Positions 19,783 through 28,644 of a DNA stretch of 64,000 bases are shown here, piece after piece (position 1 is the stretch's first letter; every line of letters begins with the position of its first letter). A program made the position numbers and the translations under genes. Where the stretch lies: assembly GCA_019090615.1 (NCBI GenBank), contig JAHRVQ010000038.1, forward strand, positions 19,333 through 83,332, written 5' to 3'. This DNA comes from Pseudomonadales bacterium. Its GTDB lineage: Bacteria; Pseudomonadota; Gammaproteobacteria; Pseudomonadales; Azotimanducaceae. Below the pieces are notes generated by a model. That model saw only the letters and a program-made list of their open reading frames with translations, had not been told where the DNA came from and searched no databases.

Positions 19783-20165
19783 GTTCCCTCCAAAATTATG
19801 CACTATACACAGCGGATCGTTTTATTCAAAATCGTTCTATTTGTCTAGCAAGACAAGCTCCTTATATTGATCGGCAGCGATAAACGGCACCGTGGTTAAA
19901 GGGATCAGGTTGACACACAGGGCAAACTATATTCTGCGAGCTGAGTATTCACCTATAATAAATTTGCCTTGTACTGGTTTGCAGGATATAGAGTCAGCAT
20001 TCGATAATAAGGGTTGTGACTAAAAAATTTGCTTTATTGGAATTAAGGTTCTTGAATCAAAAGGTTTTTGAATCAAATATTTTCGAATCCAGGAAGTTTT
20101 GATTGAAGTGATAAATTGCGTAGCAGCGTTAAGCCTGGACGATAAACATAGATGGAAAAGAAATA
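19783..20165. other. Divergent intergenic region PNPOx / SBP1
   Basis: A 383-bp gap. Apart from the 16-bp triplet at 20045-20092 nothing gene-like was seen. A TTCGAATCC string inside it is part of that repeat, not a tRNA T-loop. Confidence 0.4.
20045..20092. repeat. Three 16-bp tandem units
   Basis: Consensus AAGGTTTTTGAATCAA at 20045, 20061 and 20077; the third copy is diverged. It lies just before the first solute-binding-protein gene. Confidence 0.7.
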
Positions 20166-20918
20166 ATGAGCCGCGGTAACGGACGTATAAATGATGTCCT
20201 GGCTTTTGTGCTGGGCATGTTTTTTGTATCGGTGAACGTGAACGTGAATGCGCAACCATTACAGCCATTGGCGCCACCATTATCACAACCATTAAAGGTG
20301 GGTATTGTTCATTCGCCGCCGTTATATGTTTATGAGCCGGGTAAAATTGCCAAGGGGTCCATTACTGAGATAATGGTCAGGGCCCTTGAGCGAGCTGGTA
20401 TCGAATACGAATTTGCGGCCTATCCTTTGGCTCGCCTGTATCGGGCAATCAGAAGCGCTGAGGTGGATATGATGGCAGGCATCAAGGGGCCAACGTTATA
20501 TCATGATCAGGTCATTTATAGCATTCAACCCTTTGCGGAAATTGAATTATGTGTTTATGCCATGCCAAATCGCGTATTGCCTGAAACCTTTGCTGAACTG
20601 CAGGCCAAACACCTGGGATTATTGCAGGGTGCTACCTACGCTGGCCGGAGGGCTGCGCTGACACAGGAATCGAACCGGGCCCATATCACAAATATTAGCT
20701 CCCGAAAGATAGCTCTGCGCATGCTTACTAATGGCCATATCGATTATTGGTTAGATTTTAAGCGCTCAATGGAGCATGAACTCGGTTTAAGGCCCGTAGT
20801 GAATTTACGCCGTAATATCCTTGATAAATATCCAGTGCATTTTATATTGAATAAGGATACCAAAAATTCTGCGGAACTTATGCAGCTGCTTGAGCATAGT
20901 TTGAAAGCATTGGAATGA
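20166..20918 (+). CDS. Orphan periplasmic solute-binding protein family 3 (copy 1 of 3)
   Basis: 250 residues. A hydrophobic signal peptide ends near NVNA, followed by a Pro-rich linker and a SBP_bac_3/PAAT-type fold: LKVGIVHSPPLYVYEPGK, then EYEFAAYPLARLYRAI, DMMAGIKGPTLYHDQVIYS, HLGLLQGATYAGRR and NGHIDYWLDF. Family members bind amino acids or similar small molecules. It shares strand-by-strand motifs with the next two genes. No permease or ATPase gene is adjacent, so it may be a sensor-type or free binding protein. Confidence 0.85.
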   Translation: MSRGNGRINDVLAFVLGMFFVSVNVNVNAQPLQPLAPPLSQPLKVGIVHSPPLYVYEPGKIAKGSITEIMVRALERAGIEYEFAAYPLARLYRAIRSAEVDMMAGIKGPTLYHDQVIYSIQPFAEIELCVYAMPNRVLPETFAELQAKHLGLLQGATYAGRRAALTQESNRAHITNISSRKIALRMLTNGHIDYWLDFKRSMEHELGLRPVVNLRRNILDKYPVHFILNKDTKNSAELMQLLEHSLKALE

Positions 20919-21097
20919 ACGTACTGAATGTTATTGTCTGGCTTCATTAGCACAATTTCACTAACATTGTATAAGTATTAGGGGTATATGCTGGTAGGCG
21001 AATAAACTGGTCTAATTATCCATGCTCAGTAGAGCGACTATTTGCCGCCCTGAGTTAGTAAAAGCATCTATAATAAAAATAATAATTTGAGAGAAAG

Positions 21098-21832
21098 ATG
21101 ACGCTGAGATTAATTGTAGGTTCGATTAGGGTGTTTTTTGTAGGTCTGAGTTTAATAGTTAACAGTCCTACTGGCGCTGCTGAACCTCTGCGCGTGGGGA
21201 TTCTTCATTTTCCACCCTTGTATATTATTCAAAACGATCGACCTCCAACAGGTTTGATGATTGATATCATAGAGGAAAAACTCAGGCCGTCAGGTATTGA
21301 ATTTGAATTTATTCCATTTCCTATCGGGCGTTTGTATTTCCAGTTAGATACTGGCGATATTAATTTGTTCGCCGGTATTAAGGGGTACGTTAAATACGAA
21401 AAAAATGTGCTTTATAGTAAGCAACCTGTGACCACGATCGAACTGCGCGTGTATGGAATGAACGATAAAACCATTCCTACCAACATGCAAGAACTGTTGG
21501 GGAAGTCTCTCGGTCTGCTGCTAGGTGCGGGTTATGGTACACGTAGGCAGGAGTTAACGACGGCAGAAAATAAAAAGTATATCACTGTTATTAGAGGCCA
21601 TAAAAGTGGTCTGCAAATGCTAGAAAGTGGCCATGTTGACTTTTTACTTGATTATAAAGCGTCGCTGGAGGAAGAATTGATTAAATATCCTGTTAATAAT
21701 CTGGCTTACGAGACGCTTGATAAAATTGACGTGTATTTTATTTTGAATAAAAACACCCCAGATGCAAGGGCTATAATGGCTGTGCTAGAAGGTTCGCCGC
21801 GCGCACCGCAAGCGCCAATTCTTAGCCCCTAA
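21098..21832 (+). CDS. Orphan periplasmic solute-binding protein family 3 (copy 2 of 3)
   Basis: 244 residues with a signal peptide ending around TGAAEP. It has the paralogous core LRVGILHFPPLYIIQ, EFEFIPFPIGRLYFQL, INLFAGIKGYVKYEKNVLYS, SLGLLLGAGYGTRR, SGHVDFLLDY and VYFILNKNTPDA. It starts 179 bp after copy 1 with its own leader, so separate promoters are possible. GAGAGAAAG before the ATG is a reasonable Shine-Dalgarno. Confidence 0.85.
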   Translation: MTLRLIVGSIRVFFVGLSLIVNSPTGAAEPLRVGILHFPPLYIIQNDRPPTGLMIDIIEEKLRPSGIEFEFIPFPIGRLYFQLDTGDINLFAGIKGYVKYEKNVLYSKQPVTTIELRVYGMNDKTIPTNMQELLGKSLGLLLGAGYGTRRQELTTAENKKYITVIRGHKSGLQMLESGHVDFLLDYKASLEEELIKYPVNNLAYETLDKIDVYFILNKNTPDARAIMAVLEGSPRAPQAPILSP

Positions 21833-22051
21833 ACTTATCTGCTCAAACACCACAGTTTTCTGATCGACAGCTATATACAATACAGGAAATCGCGGGTTAG
21901 TATATTTGGGCTAATTTCGCTTTGACAAAATTACATACAGGTCTTTGGTTGAATTAATCAGTAGCTAGTTATGTTTCTCTAATTAAGTTAACTGTTCAAC
22001 TGCTTAAGTGGTCCTATAATGAAATGACAATAGCGGATTGAAATTATTGCT

Positions 22052-22771
22052 GTGAAGTGTTCTTTAGTACTCGGACTATTTTTCTTAGGGATTTCTTTTG
22101 TATGTTCAGGTGAGCGTCTACGTATAGGCATGTTCCATTTTCCGCCGTATTATATTCTTGAGAAGGGTGCGCCGCCTGGTGGAATATTGACTGAAATAGT
22201 CGAAAAAACCATGCTAAATGCAGGTGTCGAGTATGAGTTATTTGCCTTTCCACCCAAACGGCTTTATATGCACCTTACATCAGGTGAAATAGATATGTTT
22301 ACCGGCATAAAGGGCGGTAAAGAATACCACGATGCAGTTGTCTATAGTAAAAAGCCCATCACTTCTTCACAGGTTCGTATTTATGCTAAGTCTGGGCAGT
22401 CAATTCCACAAAACCTGGTCGGGCTTCATGGTAAAAATTTGGGGTTAATACGTGGATTTGGTTACGGCGGTAGGAGAAAGGCACTATCTACGGCAGATAA
22501 TCTTAAATTTATTAGTAATATCACTTCGCACCGTTCAGCCCTGAAGATGCTTGAAAGAGGGCATATCGATTATCTGCTTCAATATAGTAATGCGATGGAT
22601 GCGGTTCTTGAACGAGAGGGTCCAGTCAGTTTAGCCTTTGTGACATTGGAAACCGTGCAGGTTTATTTTATGCTCAATAAAAATATGCTAGAGGTGGATG
22701 AGTTGATGGAAATACTGGAAAAAAGCGTGGCCAGTCTAAAAAATACGGATTTAACGATTACTACAAAATAG
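22052..22771 (+). CDS. Orphan periplasmic solute-binding protein family 3 (copy 3 of 3)
   Basis: 239 residues opening with GTG; the signal peptide ends near VCSGE. The core is LRIGMFHFPPYYILEKG, EYELFAFPPKRLYMHL, DMFTGIKGGKEYHDAVVYS, NLGLIRGFGYGGRR, RGHIDYLLQY and VYFMLNKNM. It has the same IKG-YH-V-YS block as copy 1, so the three are tandem paralogues. The gap to copy 2 is 219 bp. Confidence 0.85.
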   Translation: MKCSLVLGLFFLGISFVCSGERLRIGMFHFPPYYILEKGAPPGGILTEIVEKTMLNAGVEYELFAFPPKRLYMHLTSGEIDMFTGIKGGKEYHDAVVYSKKPITSSQVRIYAKSGQSIPQNLVGLHGKNLGLIRGFGYGGRRKALSTADNLKFISNITSHRSALKMLERGHIDYLLQYSNAMDAVLEREGPVSLAFVTLETVQVYFMLNKNMLEVDELMEILEKSVASLKNTDLTITTK

Positions 22772-23098
22772 AGATTATTTTTTAAACGCGTTTTTAAAGC
22801 ATTTTGATGTTTCTGACACGATGCTGATTGAGTTTGTAATTCTTTGCCCTGCCCGTTGAGCTAATTACTGTTAGTTTTGTCCGTTGAACTTGAGGTTCCT
22901 TTTATCTAAGGAACTAAACGGTATCAAATTGATTTTTCATGGTTTATAAGGGAATCAGAAATCGGAACCTTAAGGCCCTGTACCGAGTTTTCTGCCTGTA
23001 TTTGCAATGCCTACGCTGACTGACAAATATTAATTATAACCCAATGGCTACTTGCGCATTACTGAGTCAAGATAGGGATTTTCAGTATAAGGATTATA
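22772..23098. other. Intergenic region SBP3 / TVP38 fusion
   Basis: A 327-bp gap. A short 12-bp direct repeat (TTTTTAAACGCG / TTTTTAAAGCAT) follows the SBP3 stop. No gene or strong terminator was seen. Confidence 0.35.
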
Positions 23099-25231
23099 AT
23101 GAAAGTAAAAATTGCCCTGATAGCAGCAATTTTGGCGTTAGCTGTTGGTTTTGTTTATTTCGATGTTGGTCACTATTTAACCCTTGAATATATTAAGTCA
23201 CAACAGGTCCAGTTGGCGCAACTTGTAGCAGAATCGCCCGTTAGAGCGGGTCTGTTCTATTTTTTAATTTATGTTTCGATTGCAGCATTGTCATTGCCTG
23301 GAGCGGCTATTTTGACGCTACTGGGGGGCGCGATATTCGGTTTATGGCAAGGGGTGGTGATTGTCTCTTTTGCTTCTACTCTGGGTGCAACTCTGGCCAT
23401 GTTGGCATCTCGTTTTATCTTGCGTCAGCAGGTGGTAAAGCGATTTGGCAGCCAGTTGAAAAAAATTGACACAGGTATTGAGAAAGAAGGGGCGTTTTAT
23501 TTATTTAGCCTGCGGCTAGTGCCTGCATTTCCATTTTTTGCCATTAACCTGCTGATGGGACTGACGAAAATATCTGTGCCAAAGTTTTTTATTGTCAGCC
23601 AGGTCGGCATGCTTGCGGGCACGGTAGTTTTTGTCAATGCGGGTACTCAATTGGCTCAAATTGAGACTATATCGGATATCCTGTCGCCTACTTTGATTGC
23701 GTCATTTATGCTGTTGGGAATCTTCCCACTGGTGGCGAAGCGAATGATTGACTTTATAGCGGCAACAAAAATGTTACGTAATTATTCGAAACCAAAATCC
23801 TTTGACAGGGACGTGATTGTTATCGGTGCTGGGTCTGGGGGTCTGGTGGCAGCACTTATAGCGGCCACTGTAAAAGCTAAGGTTACTCTGGTGGAAAAGC
23901 ATAAAATGGGTGGTGATTGTTTAAATACTGGTTGCGTGCCCAGTAAATCGCTATTGCGGTCAGCAAAGTTTGCTTTTGACCTCCGGCGAGGGGACCAGCT
24001 GGGGTTTGCTGCGACCGAGCCAGATTTTGATTTTAAGGATGTTATGGCGCGGGTACAGAGGATTATAAGTAGTATCGAACCTCATGATTCAGTTGAACGG
24101 TTTGAAAGCCTTGGGGTTGATTGTGCAATGGCAGAAGCGCGTATTCTATCTCCCTACCTGGTTGAAGTAGGTGGCAAGGTGCTTTCTACGCGAAATATTA
24201 TCGTTGCAACGGGCGCGGCACCCTTCGTTCCTGATATTGCTGGTATCGAAAAAGTTAAGGTATTAACTTCAGATAATTTATGGGCACTACAGAACTTGCC
24301 TCGGCGACTCATTGTTCTGGGGGGTGGACCTATTGGCACTGAACTTACCCAGGCTTTTAGTCGGCTGGGAAGTCACGTTACACAGGTTGAAGCGCTGCCG
24401 AATATTCTCAATCGCGAAGATCCAGAGATTTCTGCAATGATGGCAGAACAATTGCGTTCTGAAGGCGTGGCTGTTTTAGTTAATAGCACCGCTATTGCGA
24501 TAGAACTGGAACAGCAAGATAAATACCTGGTGGTCGATTCTGACGGCTCGCAGCAACGGATAGAGTTTGATGAAATATTGGTTGCGGTGGGGCGTAAGGC
24601 AAACGTTAAAGGATTTGGACTGGAAGAGCTTGGCGTCGAAATCGCGCCGCAGGGTACTATTGTGGTTGATGAATACTTGCGCACTAATTATCCCAATATT
24701 TATGCGATAGGTGATGTAGCTGGGCCTTACCAGTTTACCCATACAGCATCGCATATGTCCTGGTATGCCACAGTGAATGCCCTCTTTGGTTCTTTTAAGA
24801 AGTTTAAAGTGGATTATTCGGTGGTGCCCTGGGCCACATTCTGTTCTCCAGAAGTGGCGCGAGTTGGCCTGAATGAAACCGAAGCAACCCAGCAGGGCCT
24901 AGATTTTGAAGTGACAAAGTTTGATGTGGCAGAGCTGGATCGCGCTTTGGCGGATGAAGAAGCTATGGGTGTGGTGAAGGTTATCACTCAATCTGGGAGC
25001 GACAAAATCCTTGGGGTTACTATTGTAGCCGATCATGCGGGTGATTTGATCAGTGAATATGTTCTGGCTATGAAGCACGGCTTAGGGTTGGGAAAAATTA
25101 TGGCGACTATTCACATTTATCCTACAATGGCTGAAATGAATAAATTTGCTGCCGGTGAATGGCGTAAGGCACATAAACCTGATTGGGCATTGGGCCTGGC
25201 TGGGAAATATCATGCCTGGCGGCGTAATTAG
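23099..25231 (+). CDS. TVP38/DedA-type membrane domain fused to a mercuric-reductase-like flavoprotein
   Basis: 710 residues. Residues 1-230 form a TVP38/TMEM64 (SNARE_assoc) membrane domain with several helices and a re-entrant region (LSLPGAAILTLLGGAIFG, SLRLVPAFPFFAINLLMG). Residues ~237-710 form a pyridine nucleotide-disulfide oxidoreductase: FAD motif VIGAGSGGLVAA, redox pair GGDCLNTGCVPSKSLL, NAD(P) motif LGGGPIGTE, second FAD motif IYAIGDVAG and a C-terminal dimer domain with HIYPTMAE. The active-site CxxxxC is intact, but there are no extra C-terminal mercury-binding Cys. The oxidoreductase should face the cytoplasm, perhaps reducing a membrane quinone or thiol. The last 4 bp overlap the anti-sigma gene in antisense. 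Confidence 0.93.
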   Translation: MKVKIALIAAILALAVGFVYFDVGHYLTLEYIKSQQVQLAQLVAESPVRAGLFYFLIYVSIAALSLPGAAILTLLGGAIFGLWQGVVIVSFASTLGATLAMLASRFILRQQVVKRFGSQLKKIDTGIEKEGAFYLFSLRLVPAFPFFAINLLMGLTKISVPKFFIVSQVGMLAGTVVFVNAGTQLAQIETISDILSPTLIASFMLLGIFPLVAKRMIDFIAATKMLRNYSKPKSFDRDVIVIGAGSGGLVAALIAATVKAKVTLVEKHKMGGDCLNTGCVPSKSLLRSAKFAFDLRRGDQLGFAATEPDFDFKDVMARVQRIISSIEPHDSVERFESLGVDCAMAEARILSPYLVEVGGKVLSTRNIIVATGAAPFVPDIAGIEKVKVLTSDNLWALQNLPRRLIVLGGGPIGTELTQAFSRLGSHVTQVEALPNILNREDPEISAMMAEQLRSEGVAVLVNSTAIAIELEQQDKYLVVDSDGSQQRIEFDEILVAVGRKANVKGFGLEELGVEIAPQGTIVVDEYLRTNYPNIYAIGDVAGPYQFTHTASHMSWYATVNALFGSFKKFKVDYSVVPWATFCSPEVARVGLNETEATQQGLDFEVTKFDVAELDRALADEEAMGVVKVITQSGSDKILGVTIVADHAGDLISEYVLAMKHGLGLGKIMATIHIYPTMAEMNKFAAGEWRKAHKPDWALGLAGKYHAWRRN

Positions 25232-25521
25232 AGGTCCCTGGTAATAAGCTTTTTGACCAGAGCGTCTATTTTTCGGTCCTCATCTGGCGTTGCAGGCTGG
25301 ATTATTTCAAAGGTTTGAATCTGGATTGCCGCAATAGTTAATTTCAGCTGCTTGATGTAACGGCGACAGTTGATGCACATAAATAGATGGCACCGAAATA
25401 CAAGTTTGCGGTAGAGGGCTGAAGCGGAAAAACTACCCAGATGCTTGATATTTGGCTGCTCGATATAATCGGAAGCAGATTCAGATACCTGCTTGCATGT
25501 CAGAGTAAATAGGTTACGCAT
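25228..25521 (-). CDS. Zinc-binding anti-sigma factor (zf-HC2 type)
   Basis: 97 residues. LTCKQVSESASDYIE and the later HLFMCINCRRYIKQL give the H-x3-C-x2-C zinc anti-sigma (ZAS) signature found next to ECF sigma genes. No transmembrane segment is evident, so it should be a soluble, possibly redox- or zinc-responsive inhibitor of the sigma factor encoded just upstream. It lies 107 bp downstream of the sigma gene on the same strand. Confidence 0.85.
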   Translation of the reverse strand: MRNLFTLTCKQVSESASDYIEQPNIKHLGSFSASALYRKLVFRCHLFMCINCRRYIKQLKLTIAAIQIQTFEIIQPATPDEDRKIDALVKKLITRDL

Positions 25522-25628
25522 CTATGGGGCCTTTGCGCGGGTTAAACATAAATTCAATTTTTGCCATTAATAATCGTTTGGTAAACCATCATTTACTAAA
25601 AATCGTTTTTTCTGCGGTTATTTGACTG

Positions 25629-26243
25629 TCAATTGGTACAACATTCGCCTGTTAGCTGAAAATGCTCAATAACTACAAATAACCTGTTTCTGGCTCGATG
25701 TAATAACACCCGCACGTTGGACTCGCTTACTTCCAGAATGTTACAGATTTCGTGTAAAGAATATCCCTGACGTTCTCTAAGGCTTAGTGTTGCGCCTTGC
25801 ATGGATGGTAATTCGGCAATGCTATGGTCGAGACAGGTTGCCAGCTGCTCGCTGGATAAAAGTGATTCTGGCGAGCTGGCGTGCCATTCTGTGGGCGCTG
25901 TGGACCAGTGGCCCTGAGTATCGAAACGGTCGATCATTTCAGGGTCTTCGGCGGTTAGGTGTTCAAGAGAAATATTTCTTTTTTCTTTGCGCAGGCGGCT
26001 TTTTGCTTCATTCGCTACGATTGATAATATCCATGTTTTGAAAGCACTTCTTTGTTCGAATTTTGGTAGTGCTTTCAACACGGAAACCCAGGCCTCCTGT
26101 ACGACTTCATCATCAAATTTCCGTCCAACGATGCTGCGCGCTAGAAATAACATGCTGGTCTGATATTTTTTAATGGCGAACCGATACGCCTCTTCGTTCT
26201 GCTGGAGCATTGCGTCGATGAGTTCTGAGTCAGAGGCGTACAT
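25629..26243 (-). CDS. ECF-subfamily RNA polymerase sigma factor
   Basis: 204 residues. Region 2 (~10-80) has AYRFAIKKYQTSMLFLARSI and DDEVVQEAWVSVLKALP with FKTWILSIVANEAKSRLRK. Region 4 (~145-200) has LSLRERQGYSLHEICNILEV and SNVRVLLHRARNRL. The linker between them is longer than average (~55 residues). It sits 23 bp after the clpP2-like stop and before the zinc anti-sigma gene, forming a three-gene minus-strand unit. The signal is unknown. Confidence 0.93.
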   Translation of the reverse strand: MYASDSELIDAMLQQNEEAYRFAIKKYQTSMLFLARSIVGRKFDDEVVQEAWVSVLKALPKFEQRSAFKTWILSIVANEAKSRLRKEKRNISLEHLTAEDPEMIDRFDTQGHWSTAPTEWHASSPESLLSSEQLATCLDHSIAELPSMQGATLSLRERQGYSLHEICNILEVSESNVRVLLHRARNRLFVVIEHFQLTGECCTN

Positions 26244-26266
26244 TGAATATTTAGAGTTCGGAATAT

Positions 26267-26845
26267 TCAGAGTTCGGTGGCAGATTTTATGACCTTGAAG
26301 ACAATGCCATAATCGATTGCTTCATCTACCGACATCCAATAGTCGCGGTCGGTATCTTTTTCAACTTGCGCTAGGGCGCGCCCTGTTTCGTCGGCTATTA
26401 GTTGGTTAATTCTGGCTTTGGTTTTCAGGATCTGTTCTGCCTGGATGCTGATATCTGTTGCATCTCCGCGGGACCCGCCTGAGGGTTGGTGTACCAGATA
26501 TCGAGTGTTGGGGAGAGAATATCTATTTTCTTTTTTTGCTGCGAGATAAATAGTTGTCGCTGCGCTTGCAACCCAGCCAGTACCGATTACTCGAACTTGC
26601 GGTTTAATGAATTTAATCATGTCGTAGATGGCGTCGCCAGATTCAACATGGCCGCCGGGTGAGCTGATATAAATGTCAATTGCTTCGTCACTTTCAGCGG
26701 CCAATGCGAGTAAATGCTCAATCGTAGTGCGGGCTATTTTTTCATTGATCTGGCCAAAAATTGATATGGCCCGCGACTTGAATAATTTCTCATCCATAAA
26801 GTTGGAATGAGGCCCTTTGTTGTCCTGAGTCTCGTCATTCATCAT
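26267..26845 (-). CDS. ClpP-family serine protease, ClpP2-like paralogue
   Basis: 192 residues with the ClpP/crotonase fold. The catalytic triad looks intact: Ser in GWVASAATTIYLAA, His in RYLVHQPSGGSRGDATD, Asp in EKDTDRDYWMSVDEAIDYG. ISSPGGHVESGDAIYD is the family oxyanion region. The nucleophile context (VASAAT rather than AASMGA) separates it from housekeeping ClpP and resembles second ClpP isoforms of pseudomonads. No ClpX or ClpA is adjacent. Being first in an operon with ECF sigma and anti-sigma genes suggests a link to regulated proteolysis, which is inference. GGAAA lies about 8 bases before the ATG pair. Confidence 0.88.
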   Translation of the reverse strand: MMNDETQDNKGPHSNFMDEKLFKSRAISIFGQINEKIARTTIEHLLALAAESDEAIDIYISSPGGHVESGDAIYDMIKFIKPQVRVIGTGWVASAATTIYLAAKKENRYSLPNTRYLVHQPSGGSRGDATDISIQAEQILKTKARINQLIADETGRALAQVEKDTDRDYWMSVDEAIDYGIVFKVIKSATEL

Positions 26846-27424
26846 CGTTATATTTCCTTTAAAGTTTGAATGGCACCCTGCAAATAAGGGATGAGGGCAG
26901 CAAAGTCATCGGTATCGTTATAGTCTAATGGTTACTTGTCTGGATTGTTATTTTTTTTCGTAGTCTGTTCGGTTGTTCTCCTGCTTGATAACTATTTTTT
27001 TGCCATAGGCAGATAGAGGGGCAGAACCGTAAATGTGTTACGGGTTAAGTTGTAGTCAAAATCTATTTTAGGGATGAATATTTTGAAGTAAAAAATTGTT
27101 AGAAAAATGCCCTGGCAACATAGTCGGATAATTTCTGGATTACTTGCTGGTTGTTCAGGTACGGTTATATGGTTATATAAAGCCTTAGAAGGTGTGCATT
27201 TTAGCTGAATATATAGTACGTTTTCGACTAAAAACCTATCAATATAGTTATACAAGTTTGGTAAAAAACTGACGCAAGCTATTCAATTCGTGAGAGGATT
27301 TACCCCGTCGTATCACTCATTGAGACAGTACCTGTTTTGGCCCGTGGAATTGTTGTGGGCCTAATTATTTTTAAAATGTGGCGTACTGGTTTATTCGTTA
27401 GTTAAATTTAAGTAAGTAAAAATA
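26846..27424. other. Intergenic region upstream of the clpP2-like operon
   Basis: 579 bp without a convincing gene. An 87-codon minus frame (26992-27255) has no recognisable family and skewed composition. GGCCC...GGGCC (27339-27361) followed by a T-rich stretch is a weak hairpin. Promoters for the minus-strand operon should lie at 26850-26960, where GTAACC and, about 15 nt on, CGATA on the minus strand loosely resemble an ECF promoter. Confidence 0.35.
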
Positions 27425-27619
27425 ATGCACGAACAGTATCTTGAGTTTCATCAGATTATTGATTTGTATTTTTCTAAACTGAACGCTACGTCAACTGATA
27501 GTATTTTTAAGGCAGCTGACCAGGCGAACGGTCATTGTGGGTTACGCGAAGATAAATTGAGGCGGGCGTTTATTCGGGTTTTGAATGAAGAGATTGGGAC
27601 TTCGTTTGATAAACCCTGA
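27425..27619 (+). CDS. Small hypothetical protein
   Basis: A 64-residue soluble helical frame (FHQIIDLYFSKLNA...LRRAFIRVLNEEIG) with no recognised family. It has an ATG but no clear Shine-Dalgarno, and its last 50 bp overlap the methyltransferase gene in antisense. It is kept because its amphipathic composition is protein-like; it may be spurious. Confidence 0.35.
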   Translation: MHEQYLEFHQIIDLYFSKLNATSTDSIFKAADQANGHCGLREDKLRRAFIRVLNEEIGTSFDKP

Positions 27620-28256
27620 CGTCATTATACTCTCTAAGCTCGTCGAGGTCCGGCACGGTGGTAACTGTGAGTCTGTTGATAATTTCGTAACCGGGTAATT
27701 TGCTGGATTTTAGTCGAGAATCGGCAATAAAAATATGCGCTGCCAGTGATGGCAATTGATCTATCCAGGAAAAGTTGTCCCGGTCGTATAATACGTCAGC
27801 AGCAACTATTATATCGATGCGCTCGGTTAACTTGTGAATATCATCTAGTAGTTCTATCTTTACATTATTCAGGTAAGCATTGGCAGCACATGCATCGAGT
27901 GCATCAGGGTCGATGTCGCAAGCAATAACTTTATTGGCGCCTGCCAATTTAGCTGCAATTGAAATCACACCTGAACCGGCACCAAAATCCAGGATGTTTT
28001 TATTTTTAAAAATTTCCGCGTGATCAAGGATGTAACGACCTAAAACTTGTCCGCTTGCCCAGCAAAAAGCCCAGTAAGCTGGGTTTGCCATAATGGCGAC
28101 TATTTCTTCTTGTTCCAATCTGCCGCGTGGATATTCTTCTGCCAATAAAAACAGAGAAATTTCTGGACAAATTGGCAGTTGAGTCGGTTTTATTTCTCCG
28201 GCAGTAATTGTTGCTGAAAGGTTTGCCTGTATTTTATGGGTGATGGACTGGGTCAT
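27570..28256 (-). CDS. Class I SAM methyltransferase (PrmA / ETF-beta lysine methyltransferase-like)
   Basis: 228 residues. The SAM motif I is ILDFGAGSGVISIAA (~90-104), then VIACDIDPDALDACAANA binds the ribose, and VAADVLYDRDN is motif IV. Together with YWAFCWASGQVLGRYIL before motif I, this pattern is typical of the protein-lysine/nicotinamide methyltransferase-like group near PrmA and METTL20. The substrate protein is not evident from neighbours. Confidence 0.85.
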   Translation of the reverse strand: MTQSITHKIQANLSATITAGEIKPTQLPICPEISLFLLAEEYPRGRLEQEEIVAIMANPAYWAFCWASGQVLGRYILDHAEIFKNKNILDFGAGSGVISIAAKLAGANKVIACDIDPDALDACAANAYLNNVKIELLDDIHKLTERIDIIVAADVLYDRDNFSWIDQLPSLAAHIFIADSRLKSSKLPGYEIINRLTVTTVPDLDELREYNDVRVYQTKSQSLHSKPE

Positions 28257-28644
28257 TATTGGTCAACGGTAAGGCGGTTATTAAAGCGACCTGGTTGAGT
28301 CGAGTGAACCATGGAAAAAGGCAGATTTAACCGCCTAAACGTTGCTTTAAGCAATAAGTCATGGATTAATTCGGGATGATAAATGGCGTAAAAGGGCGGG
28401 TCAATATGCATCTGGTCTGTTGTTGCCGTTAAGGAGCAATAGCGGTTGCTTTATCAATTCTTTCACCGCAGGTACGCGTATTACCGCCAGTTAAGAACAG
28501 TTGGAAGAAATAAGAACTGATAGTGATTTATATTGTGATGAGGCGCACAGTTTAAAACCTAATAGACGAAGCTATATTTATTTGCGGCGAAATGGGTGCT
28601 CTAATCTGTGTTCAGCGAGCTCAAACACTTTGACGATTCAGCAT

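Noticed and set aside
20077..20092. A possible tRNA T-loop string (TTCGAATCC)
   Set aside because: It is the third copy of a 16-bp tandem repeat and no cloverleaf can be drawn around it.
20166..22771. A complete amino-acid ABC importer
   Set aside because: No permease or ATPase gene lies next to the binding proteins.
26992..27255. An 87-codon minus-strand frame upstream of the clpP2-like operon
   Set aside because: No family resemblance, no Shine-Dalgarno, and AT-driven composition.
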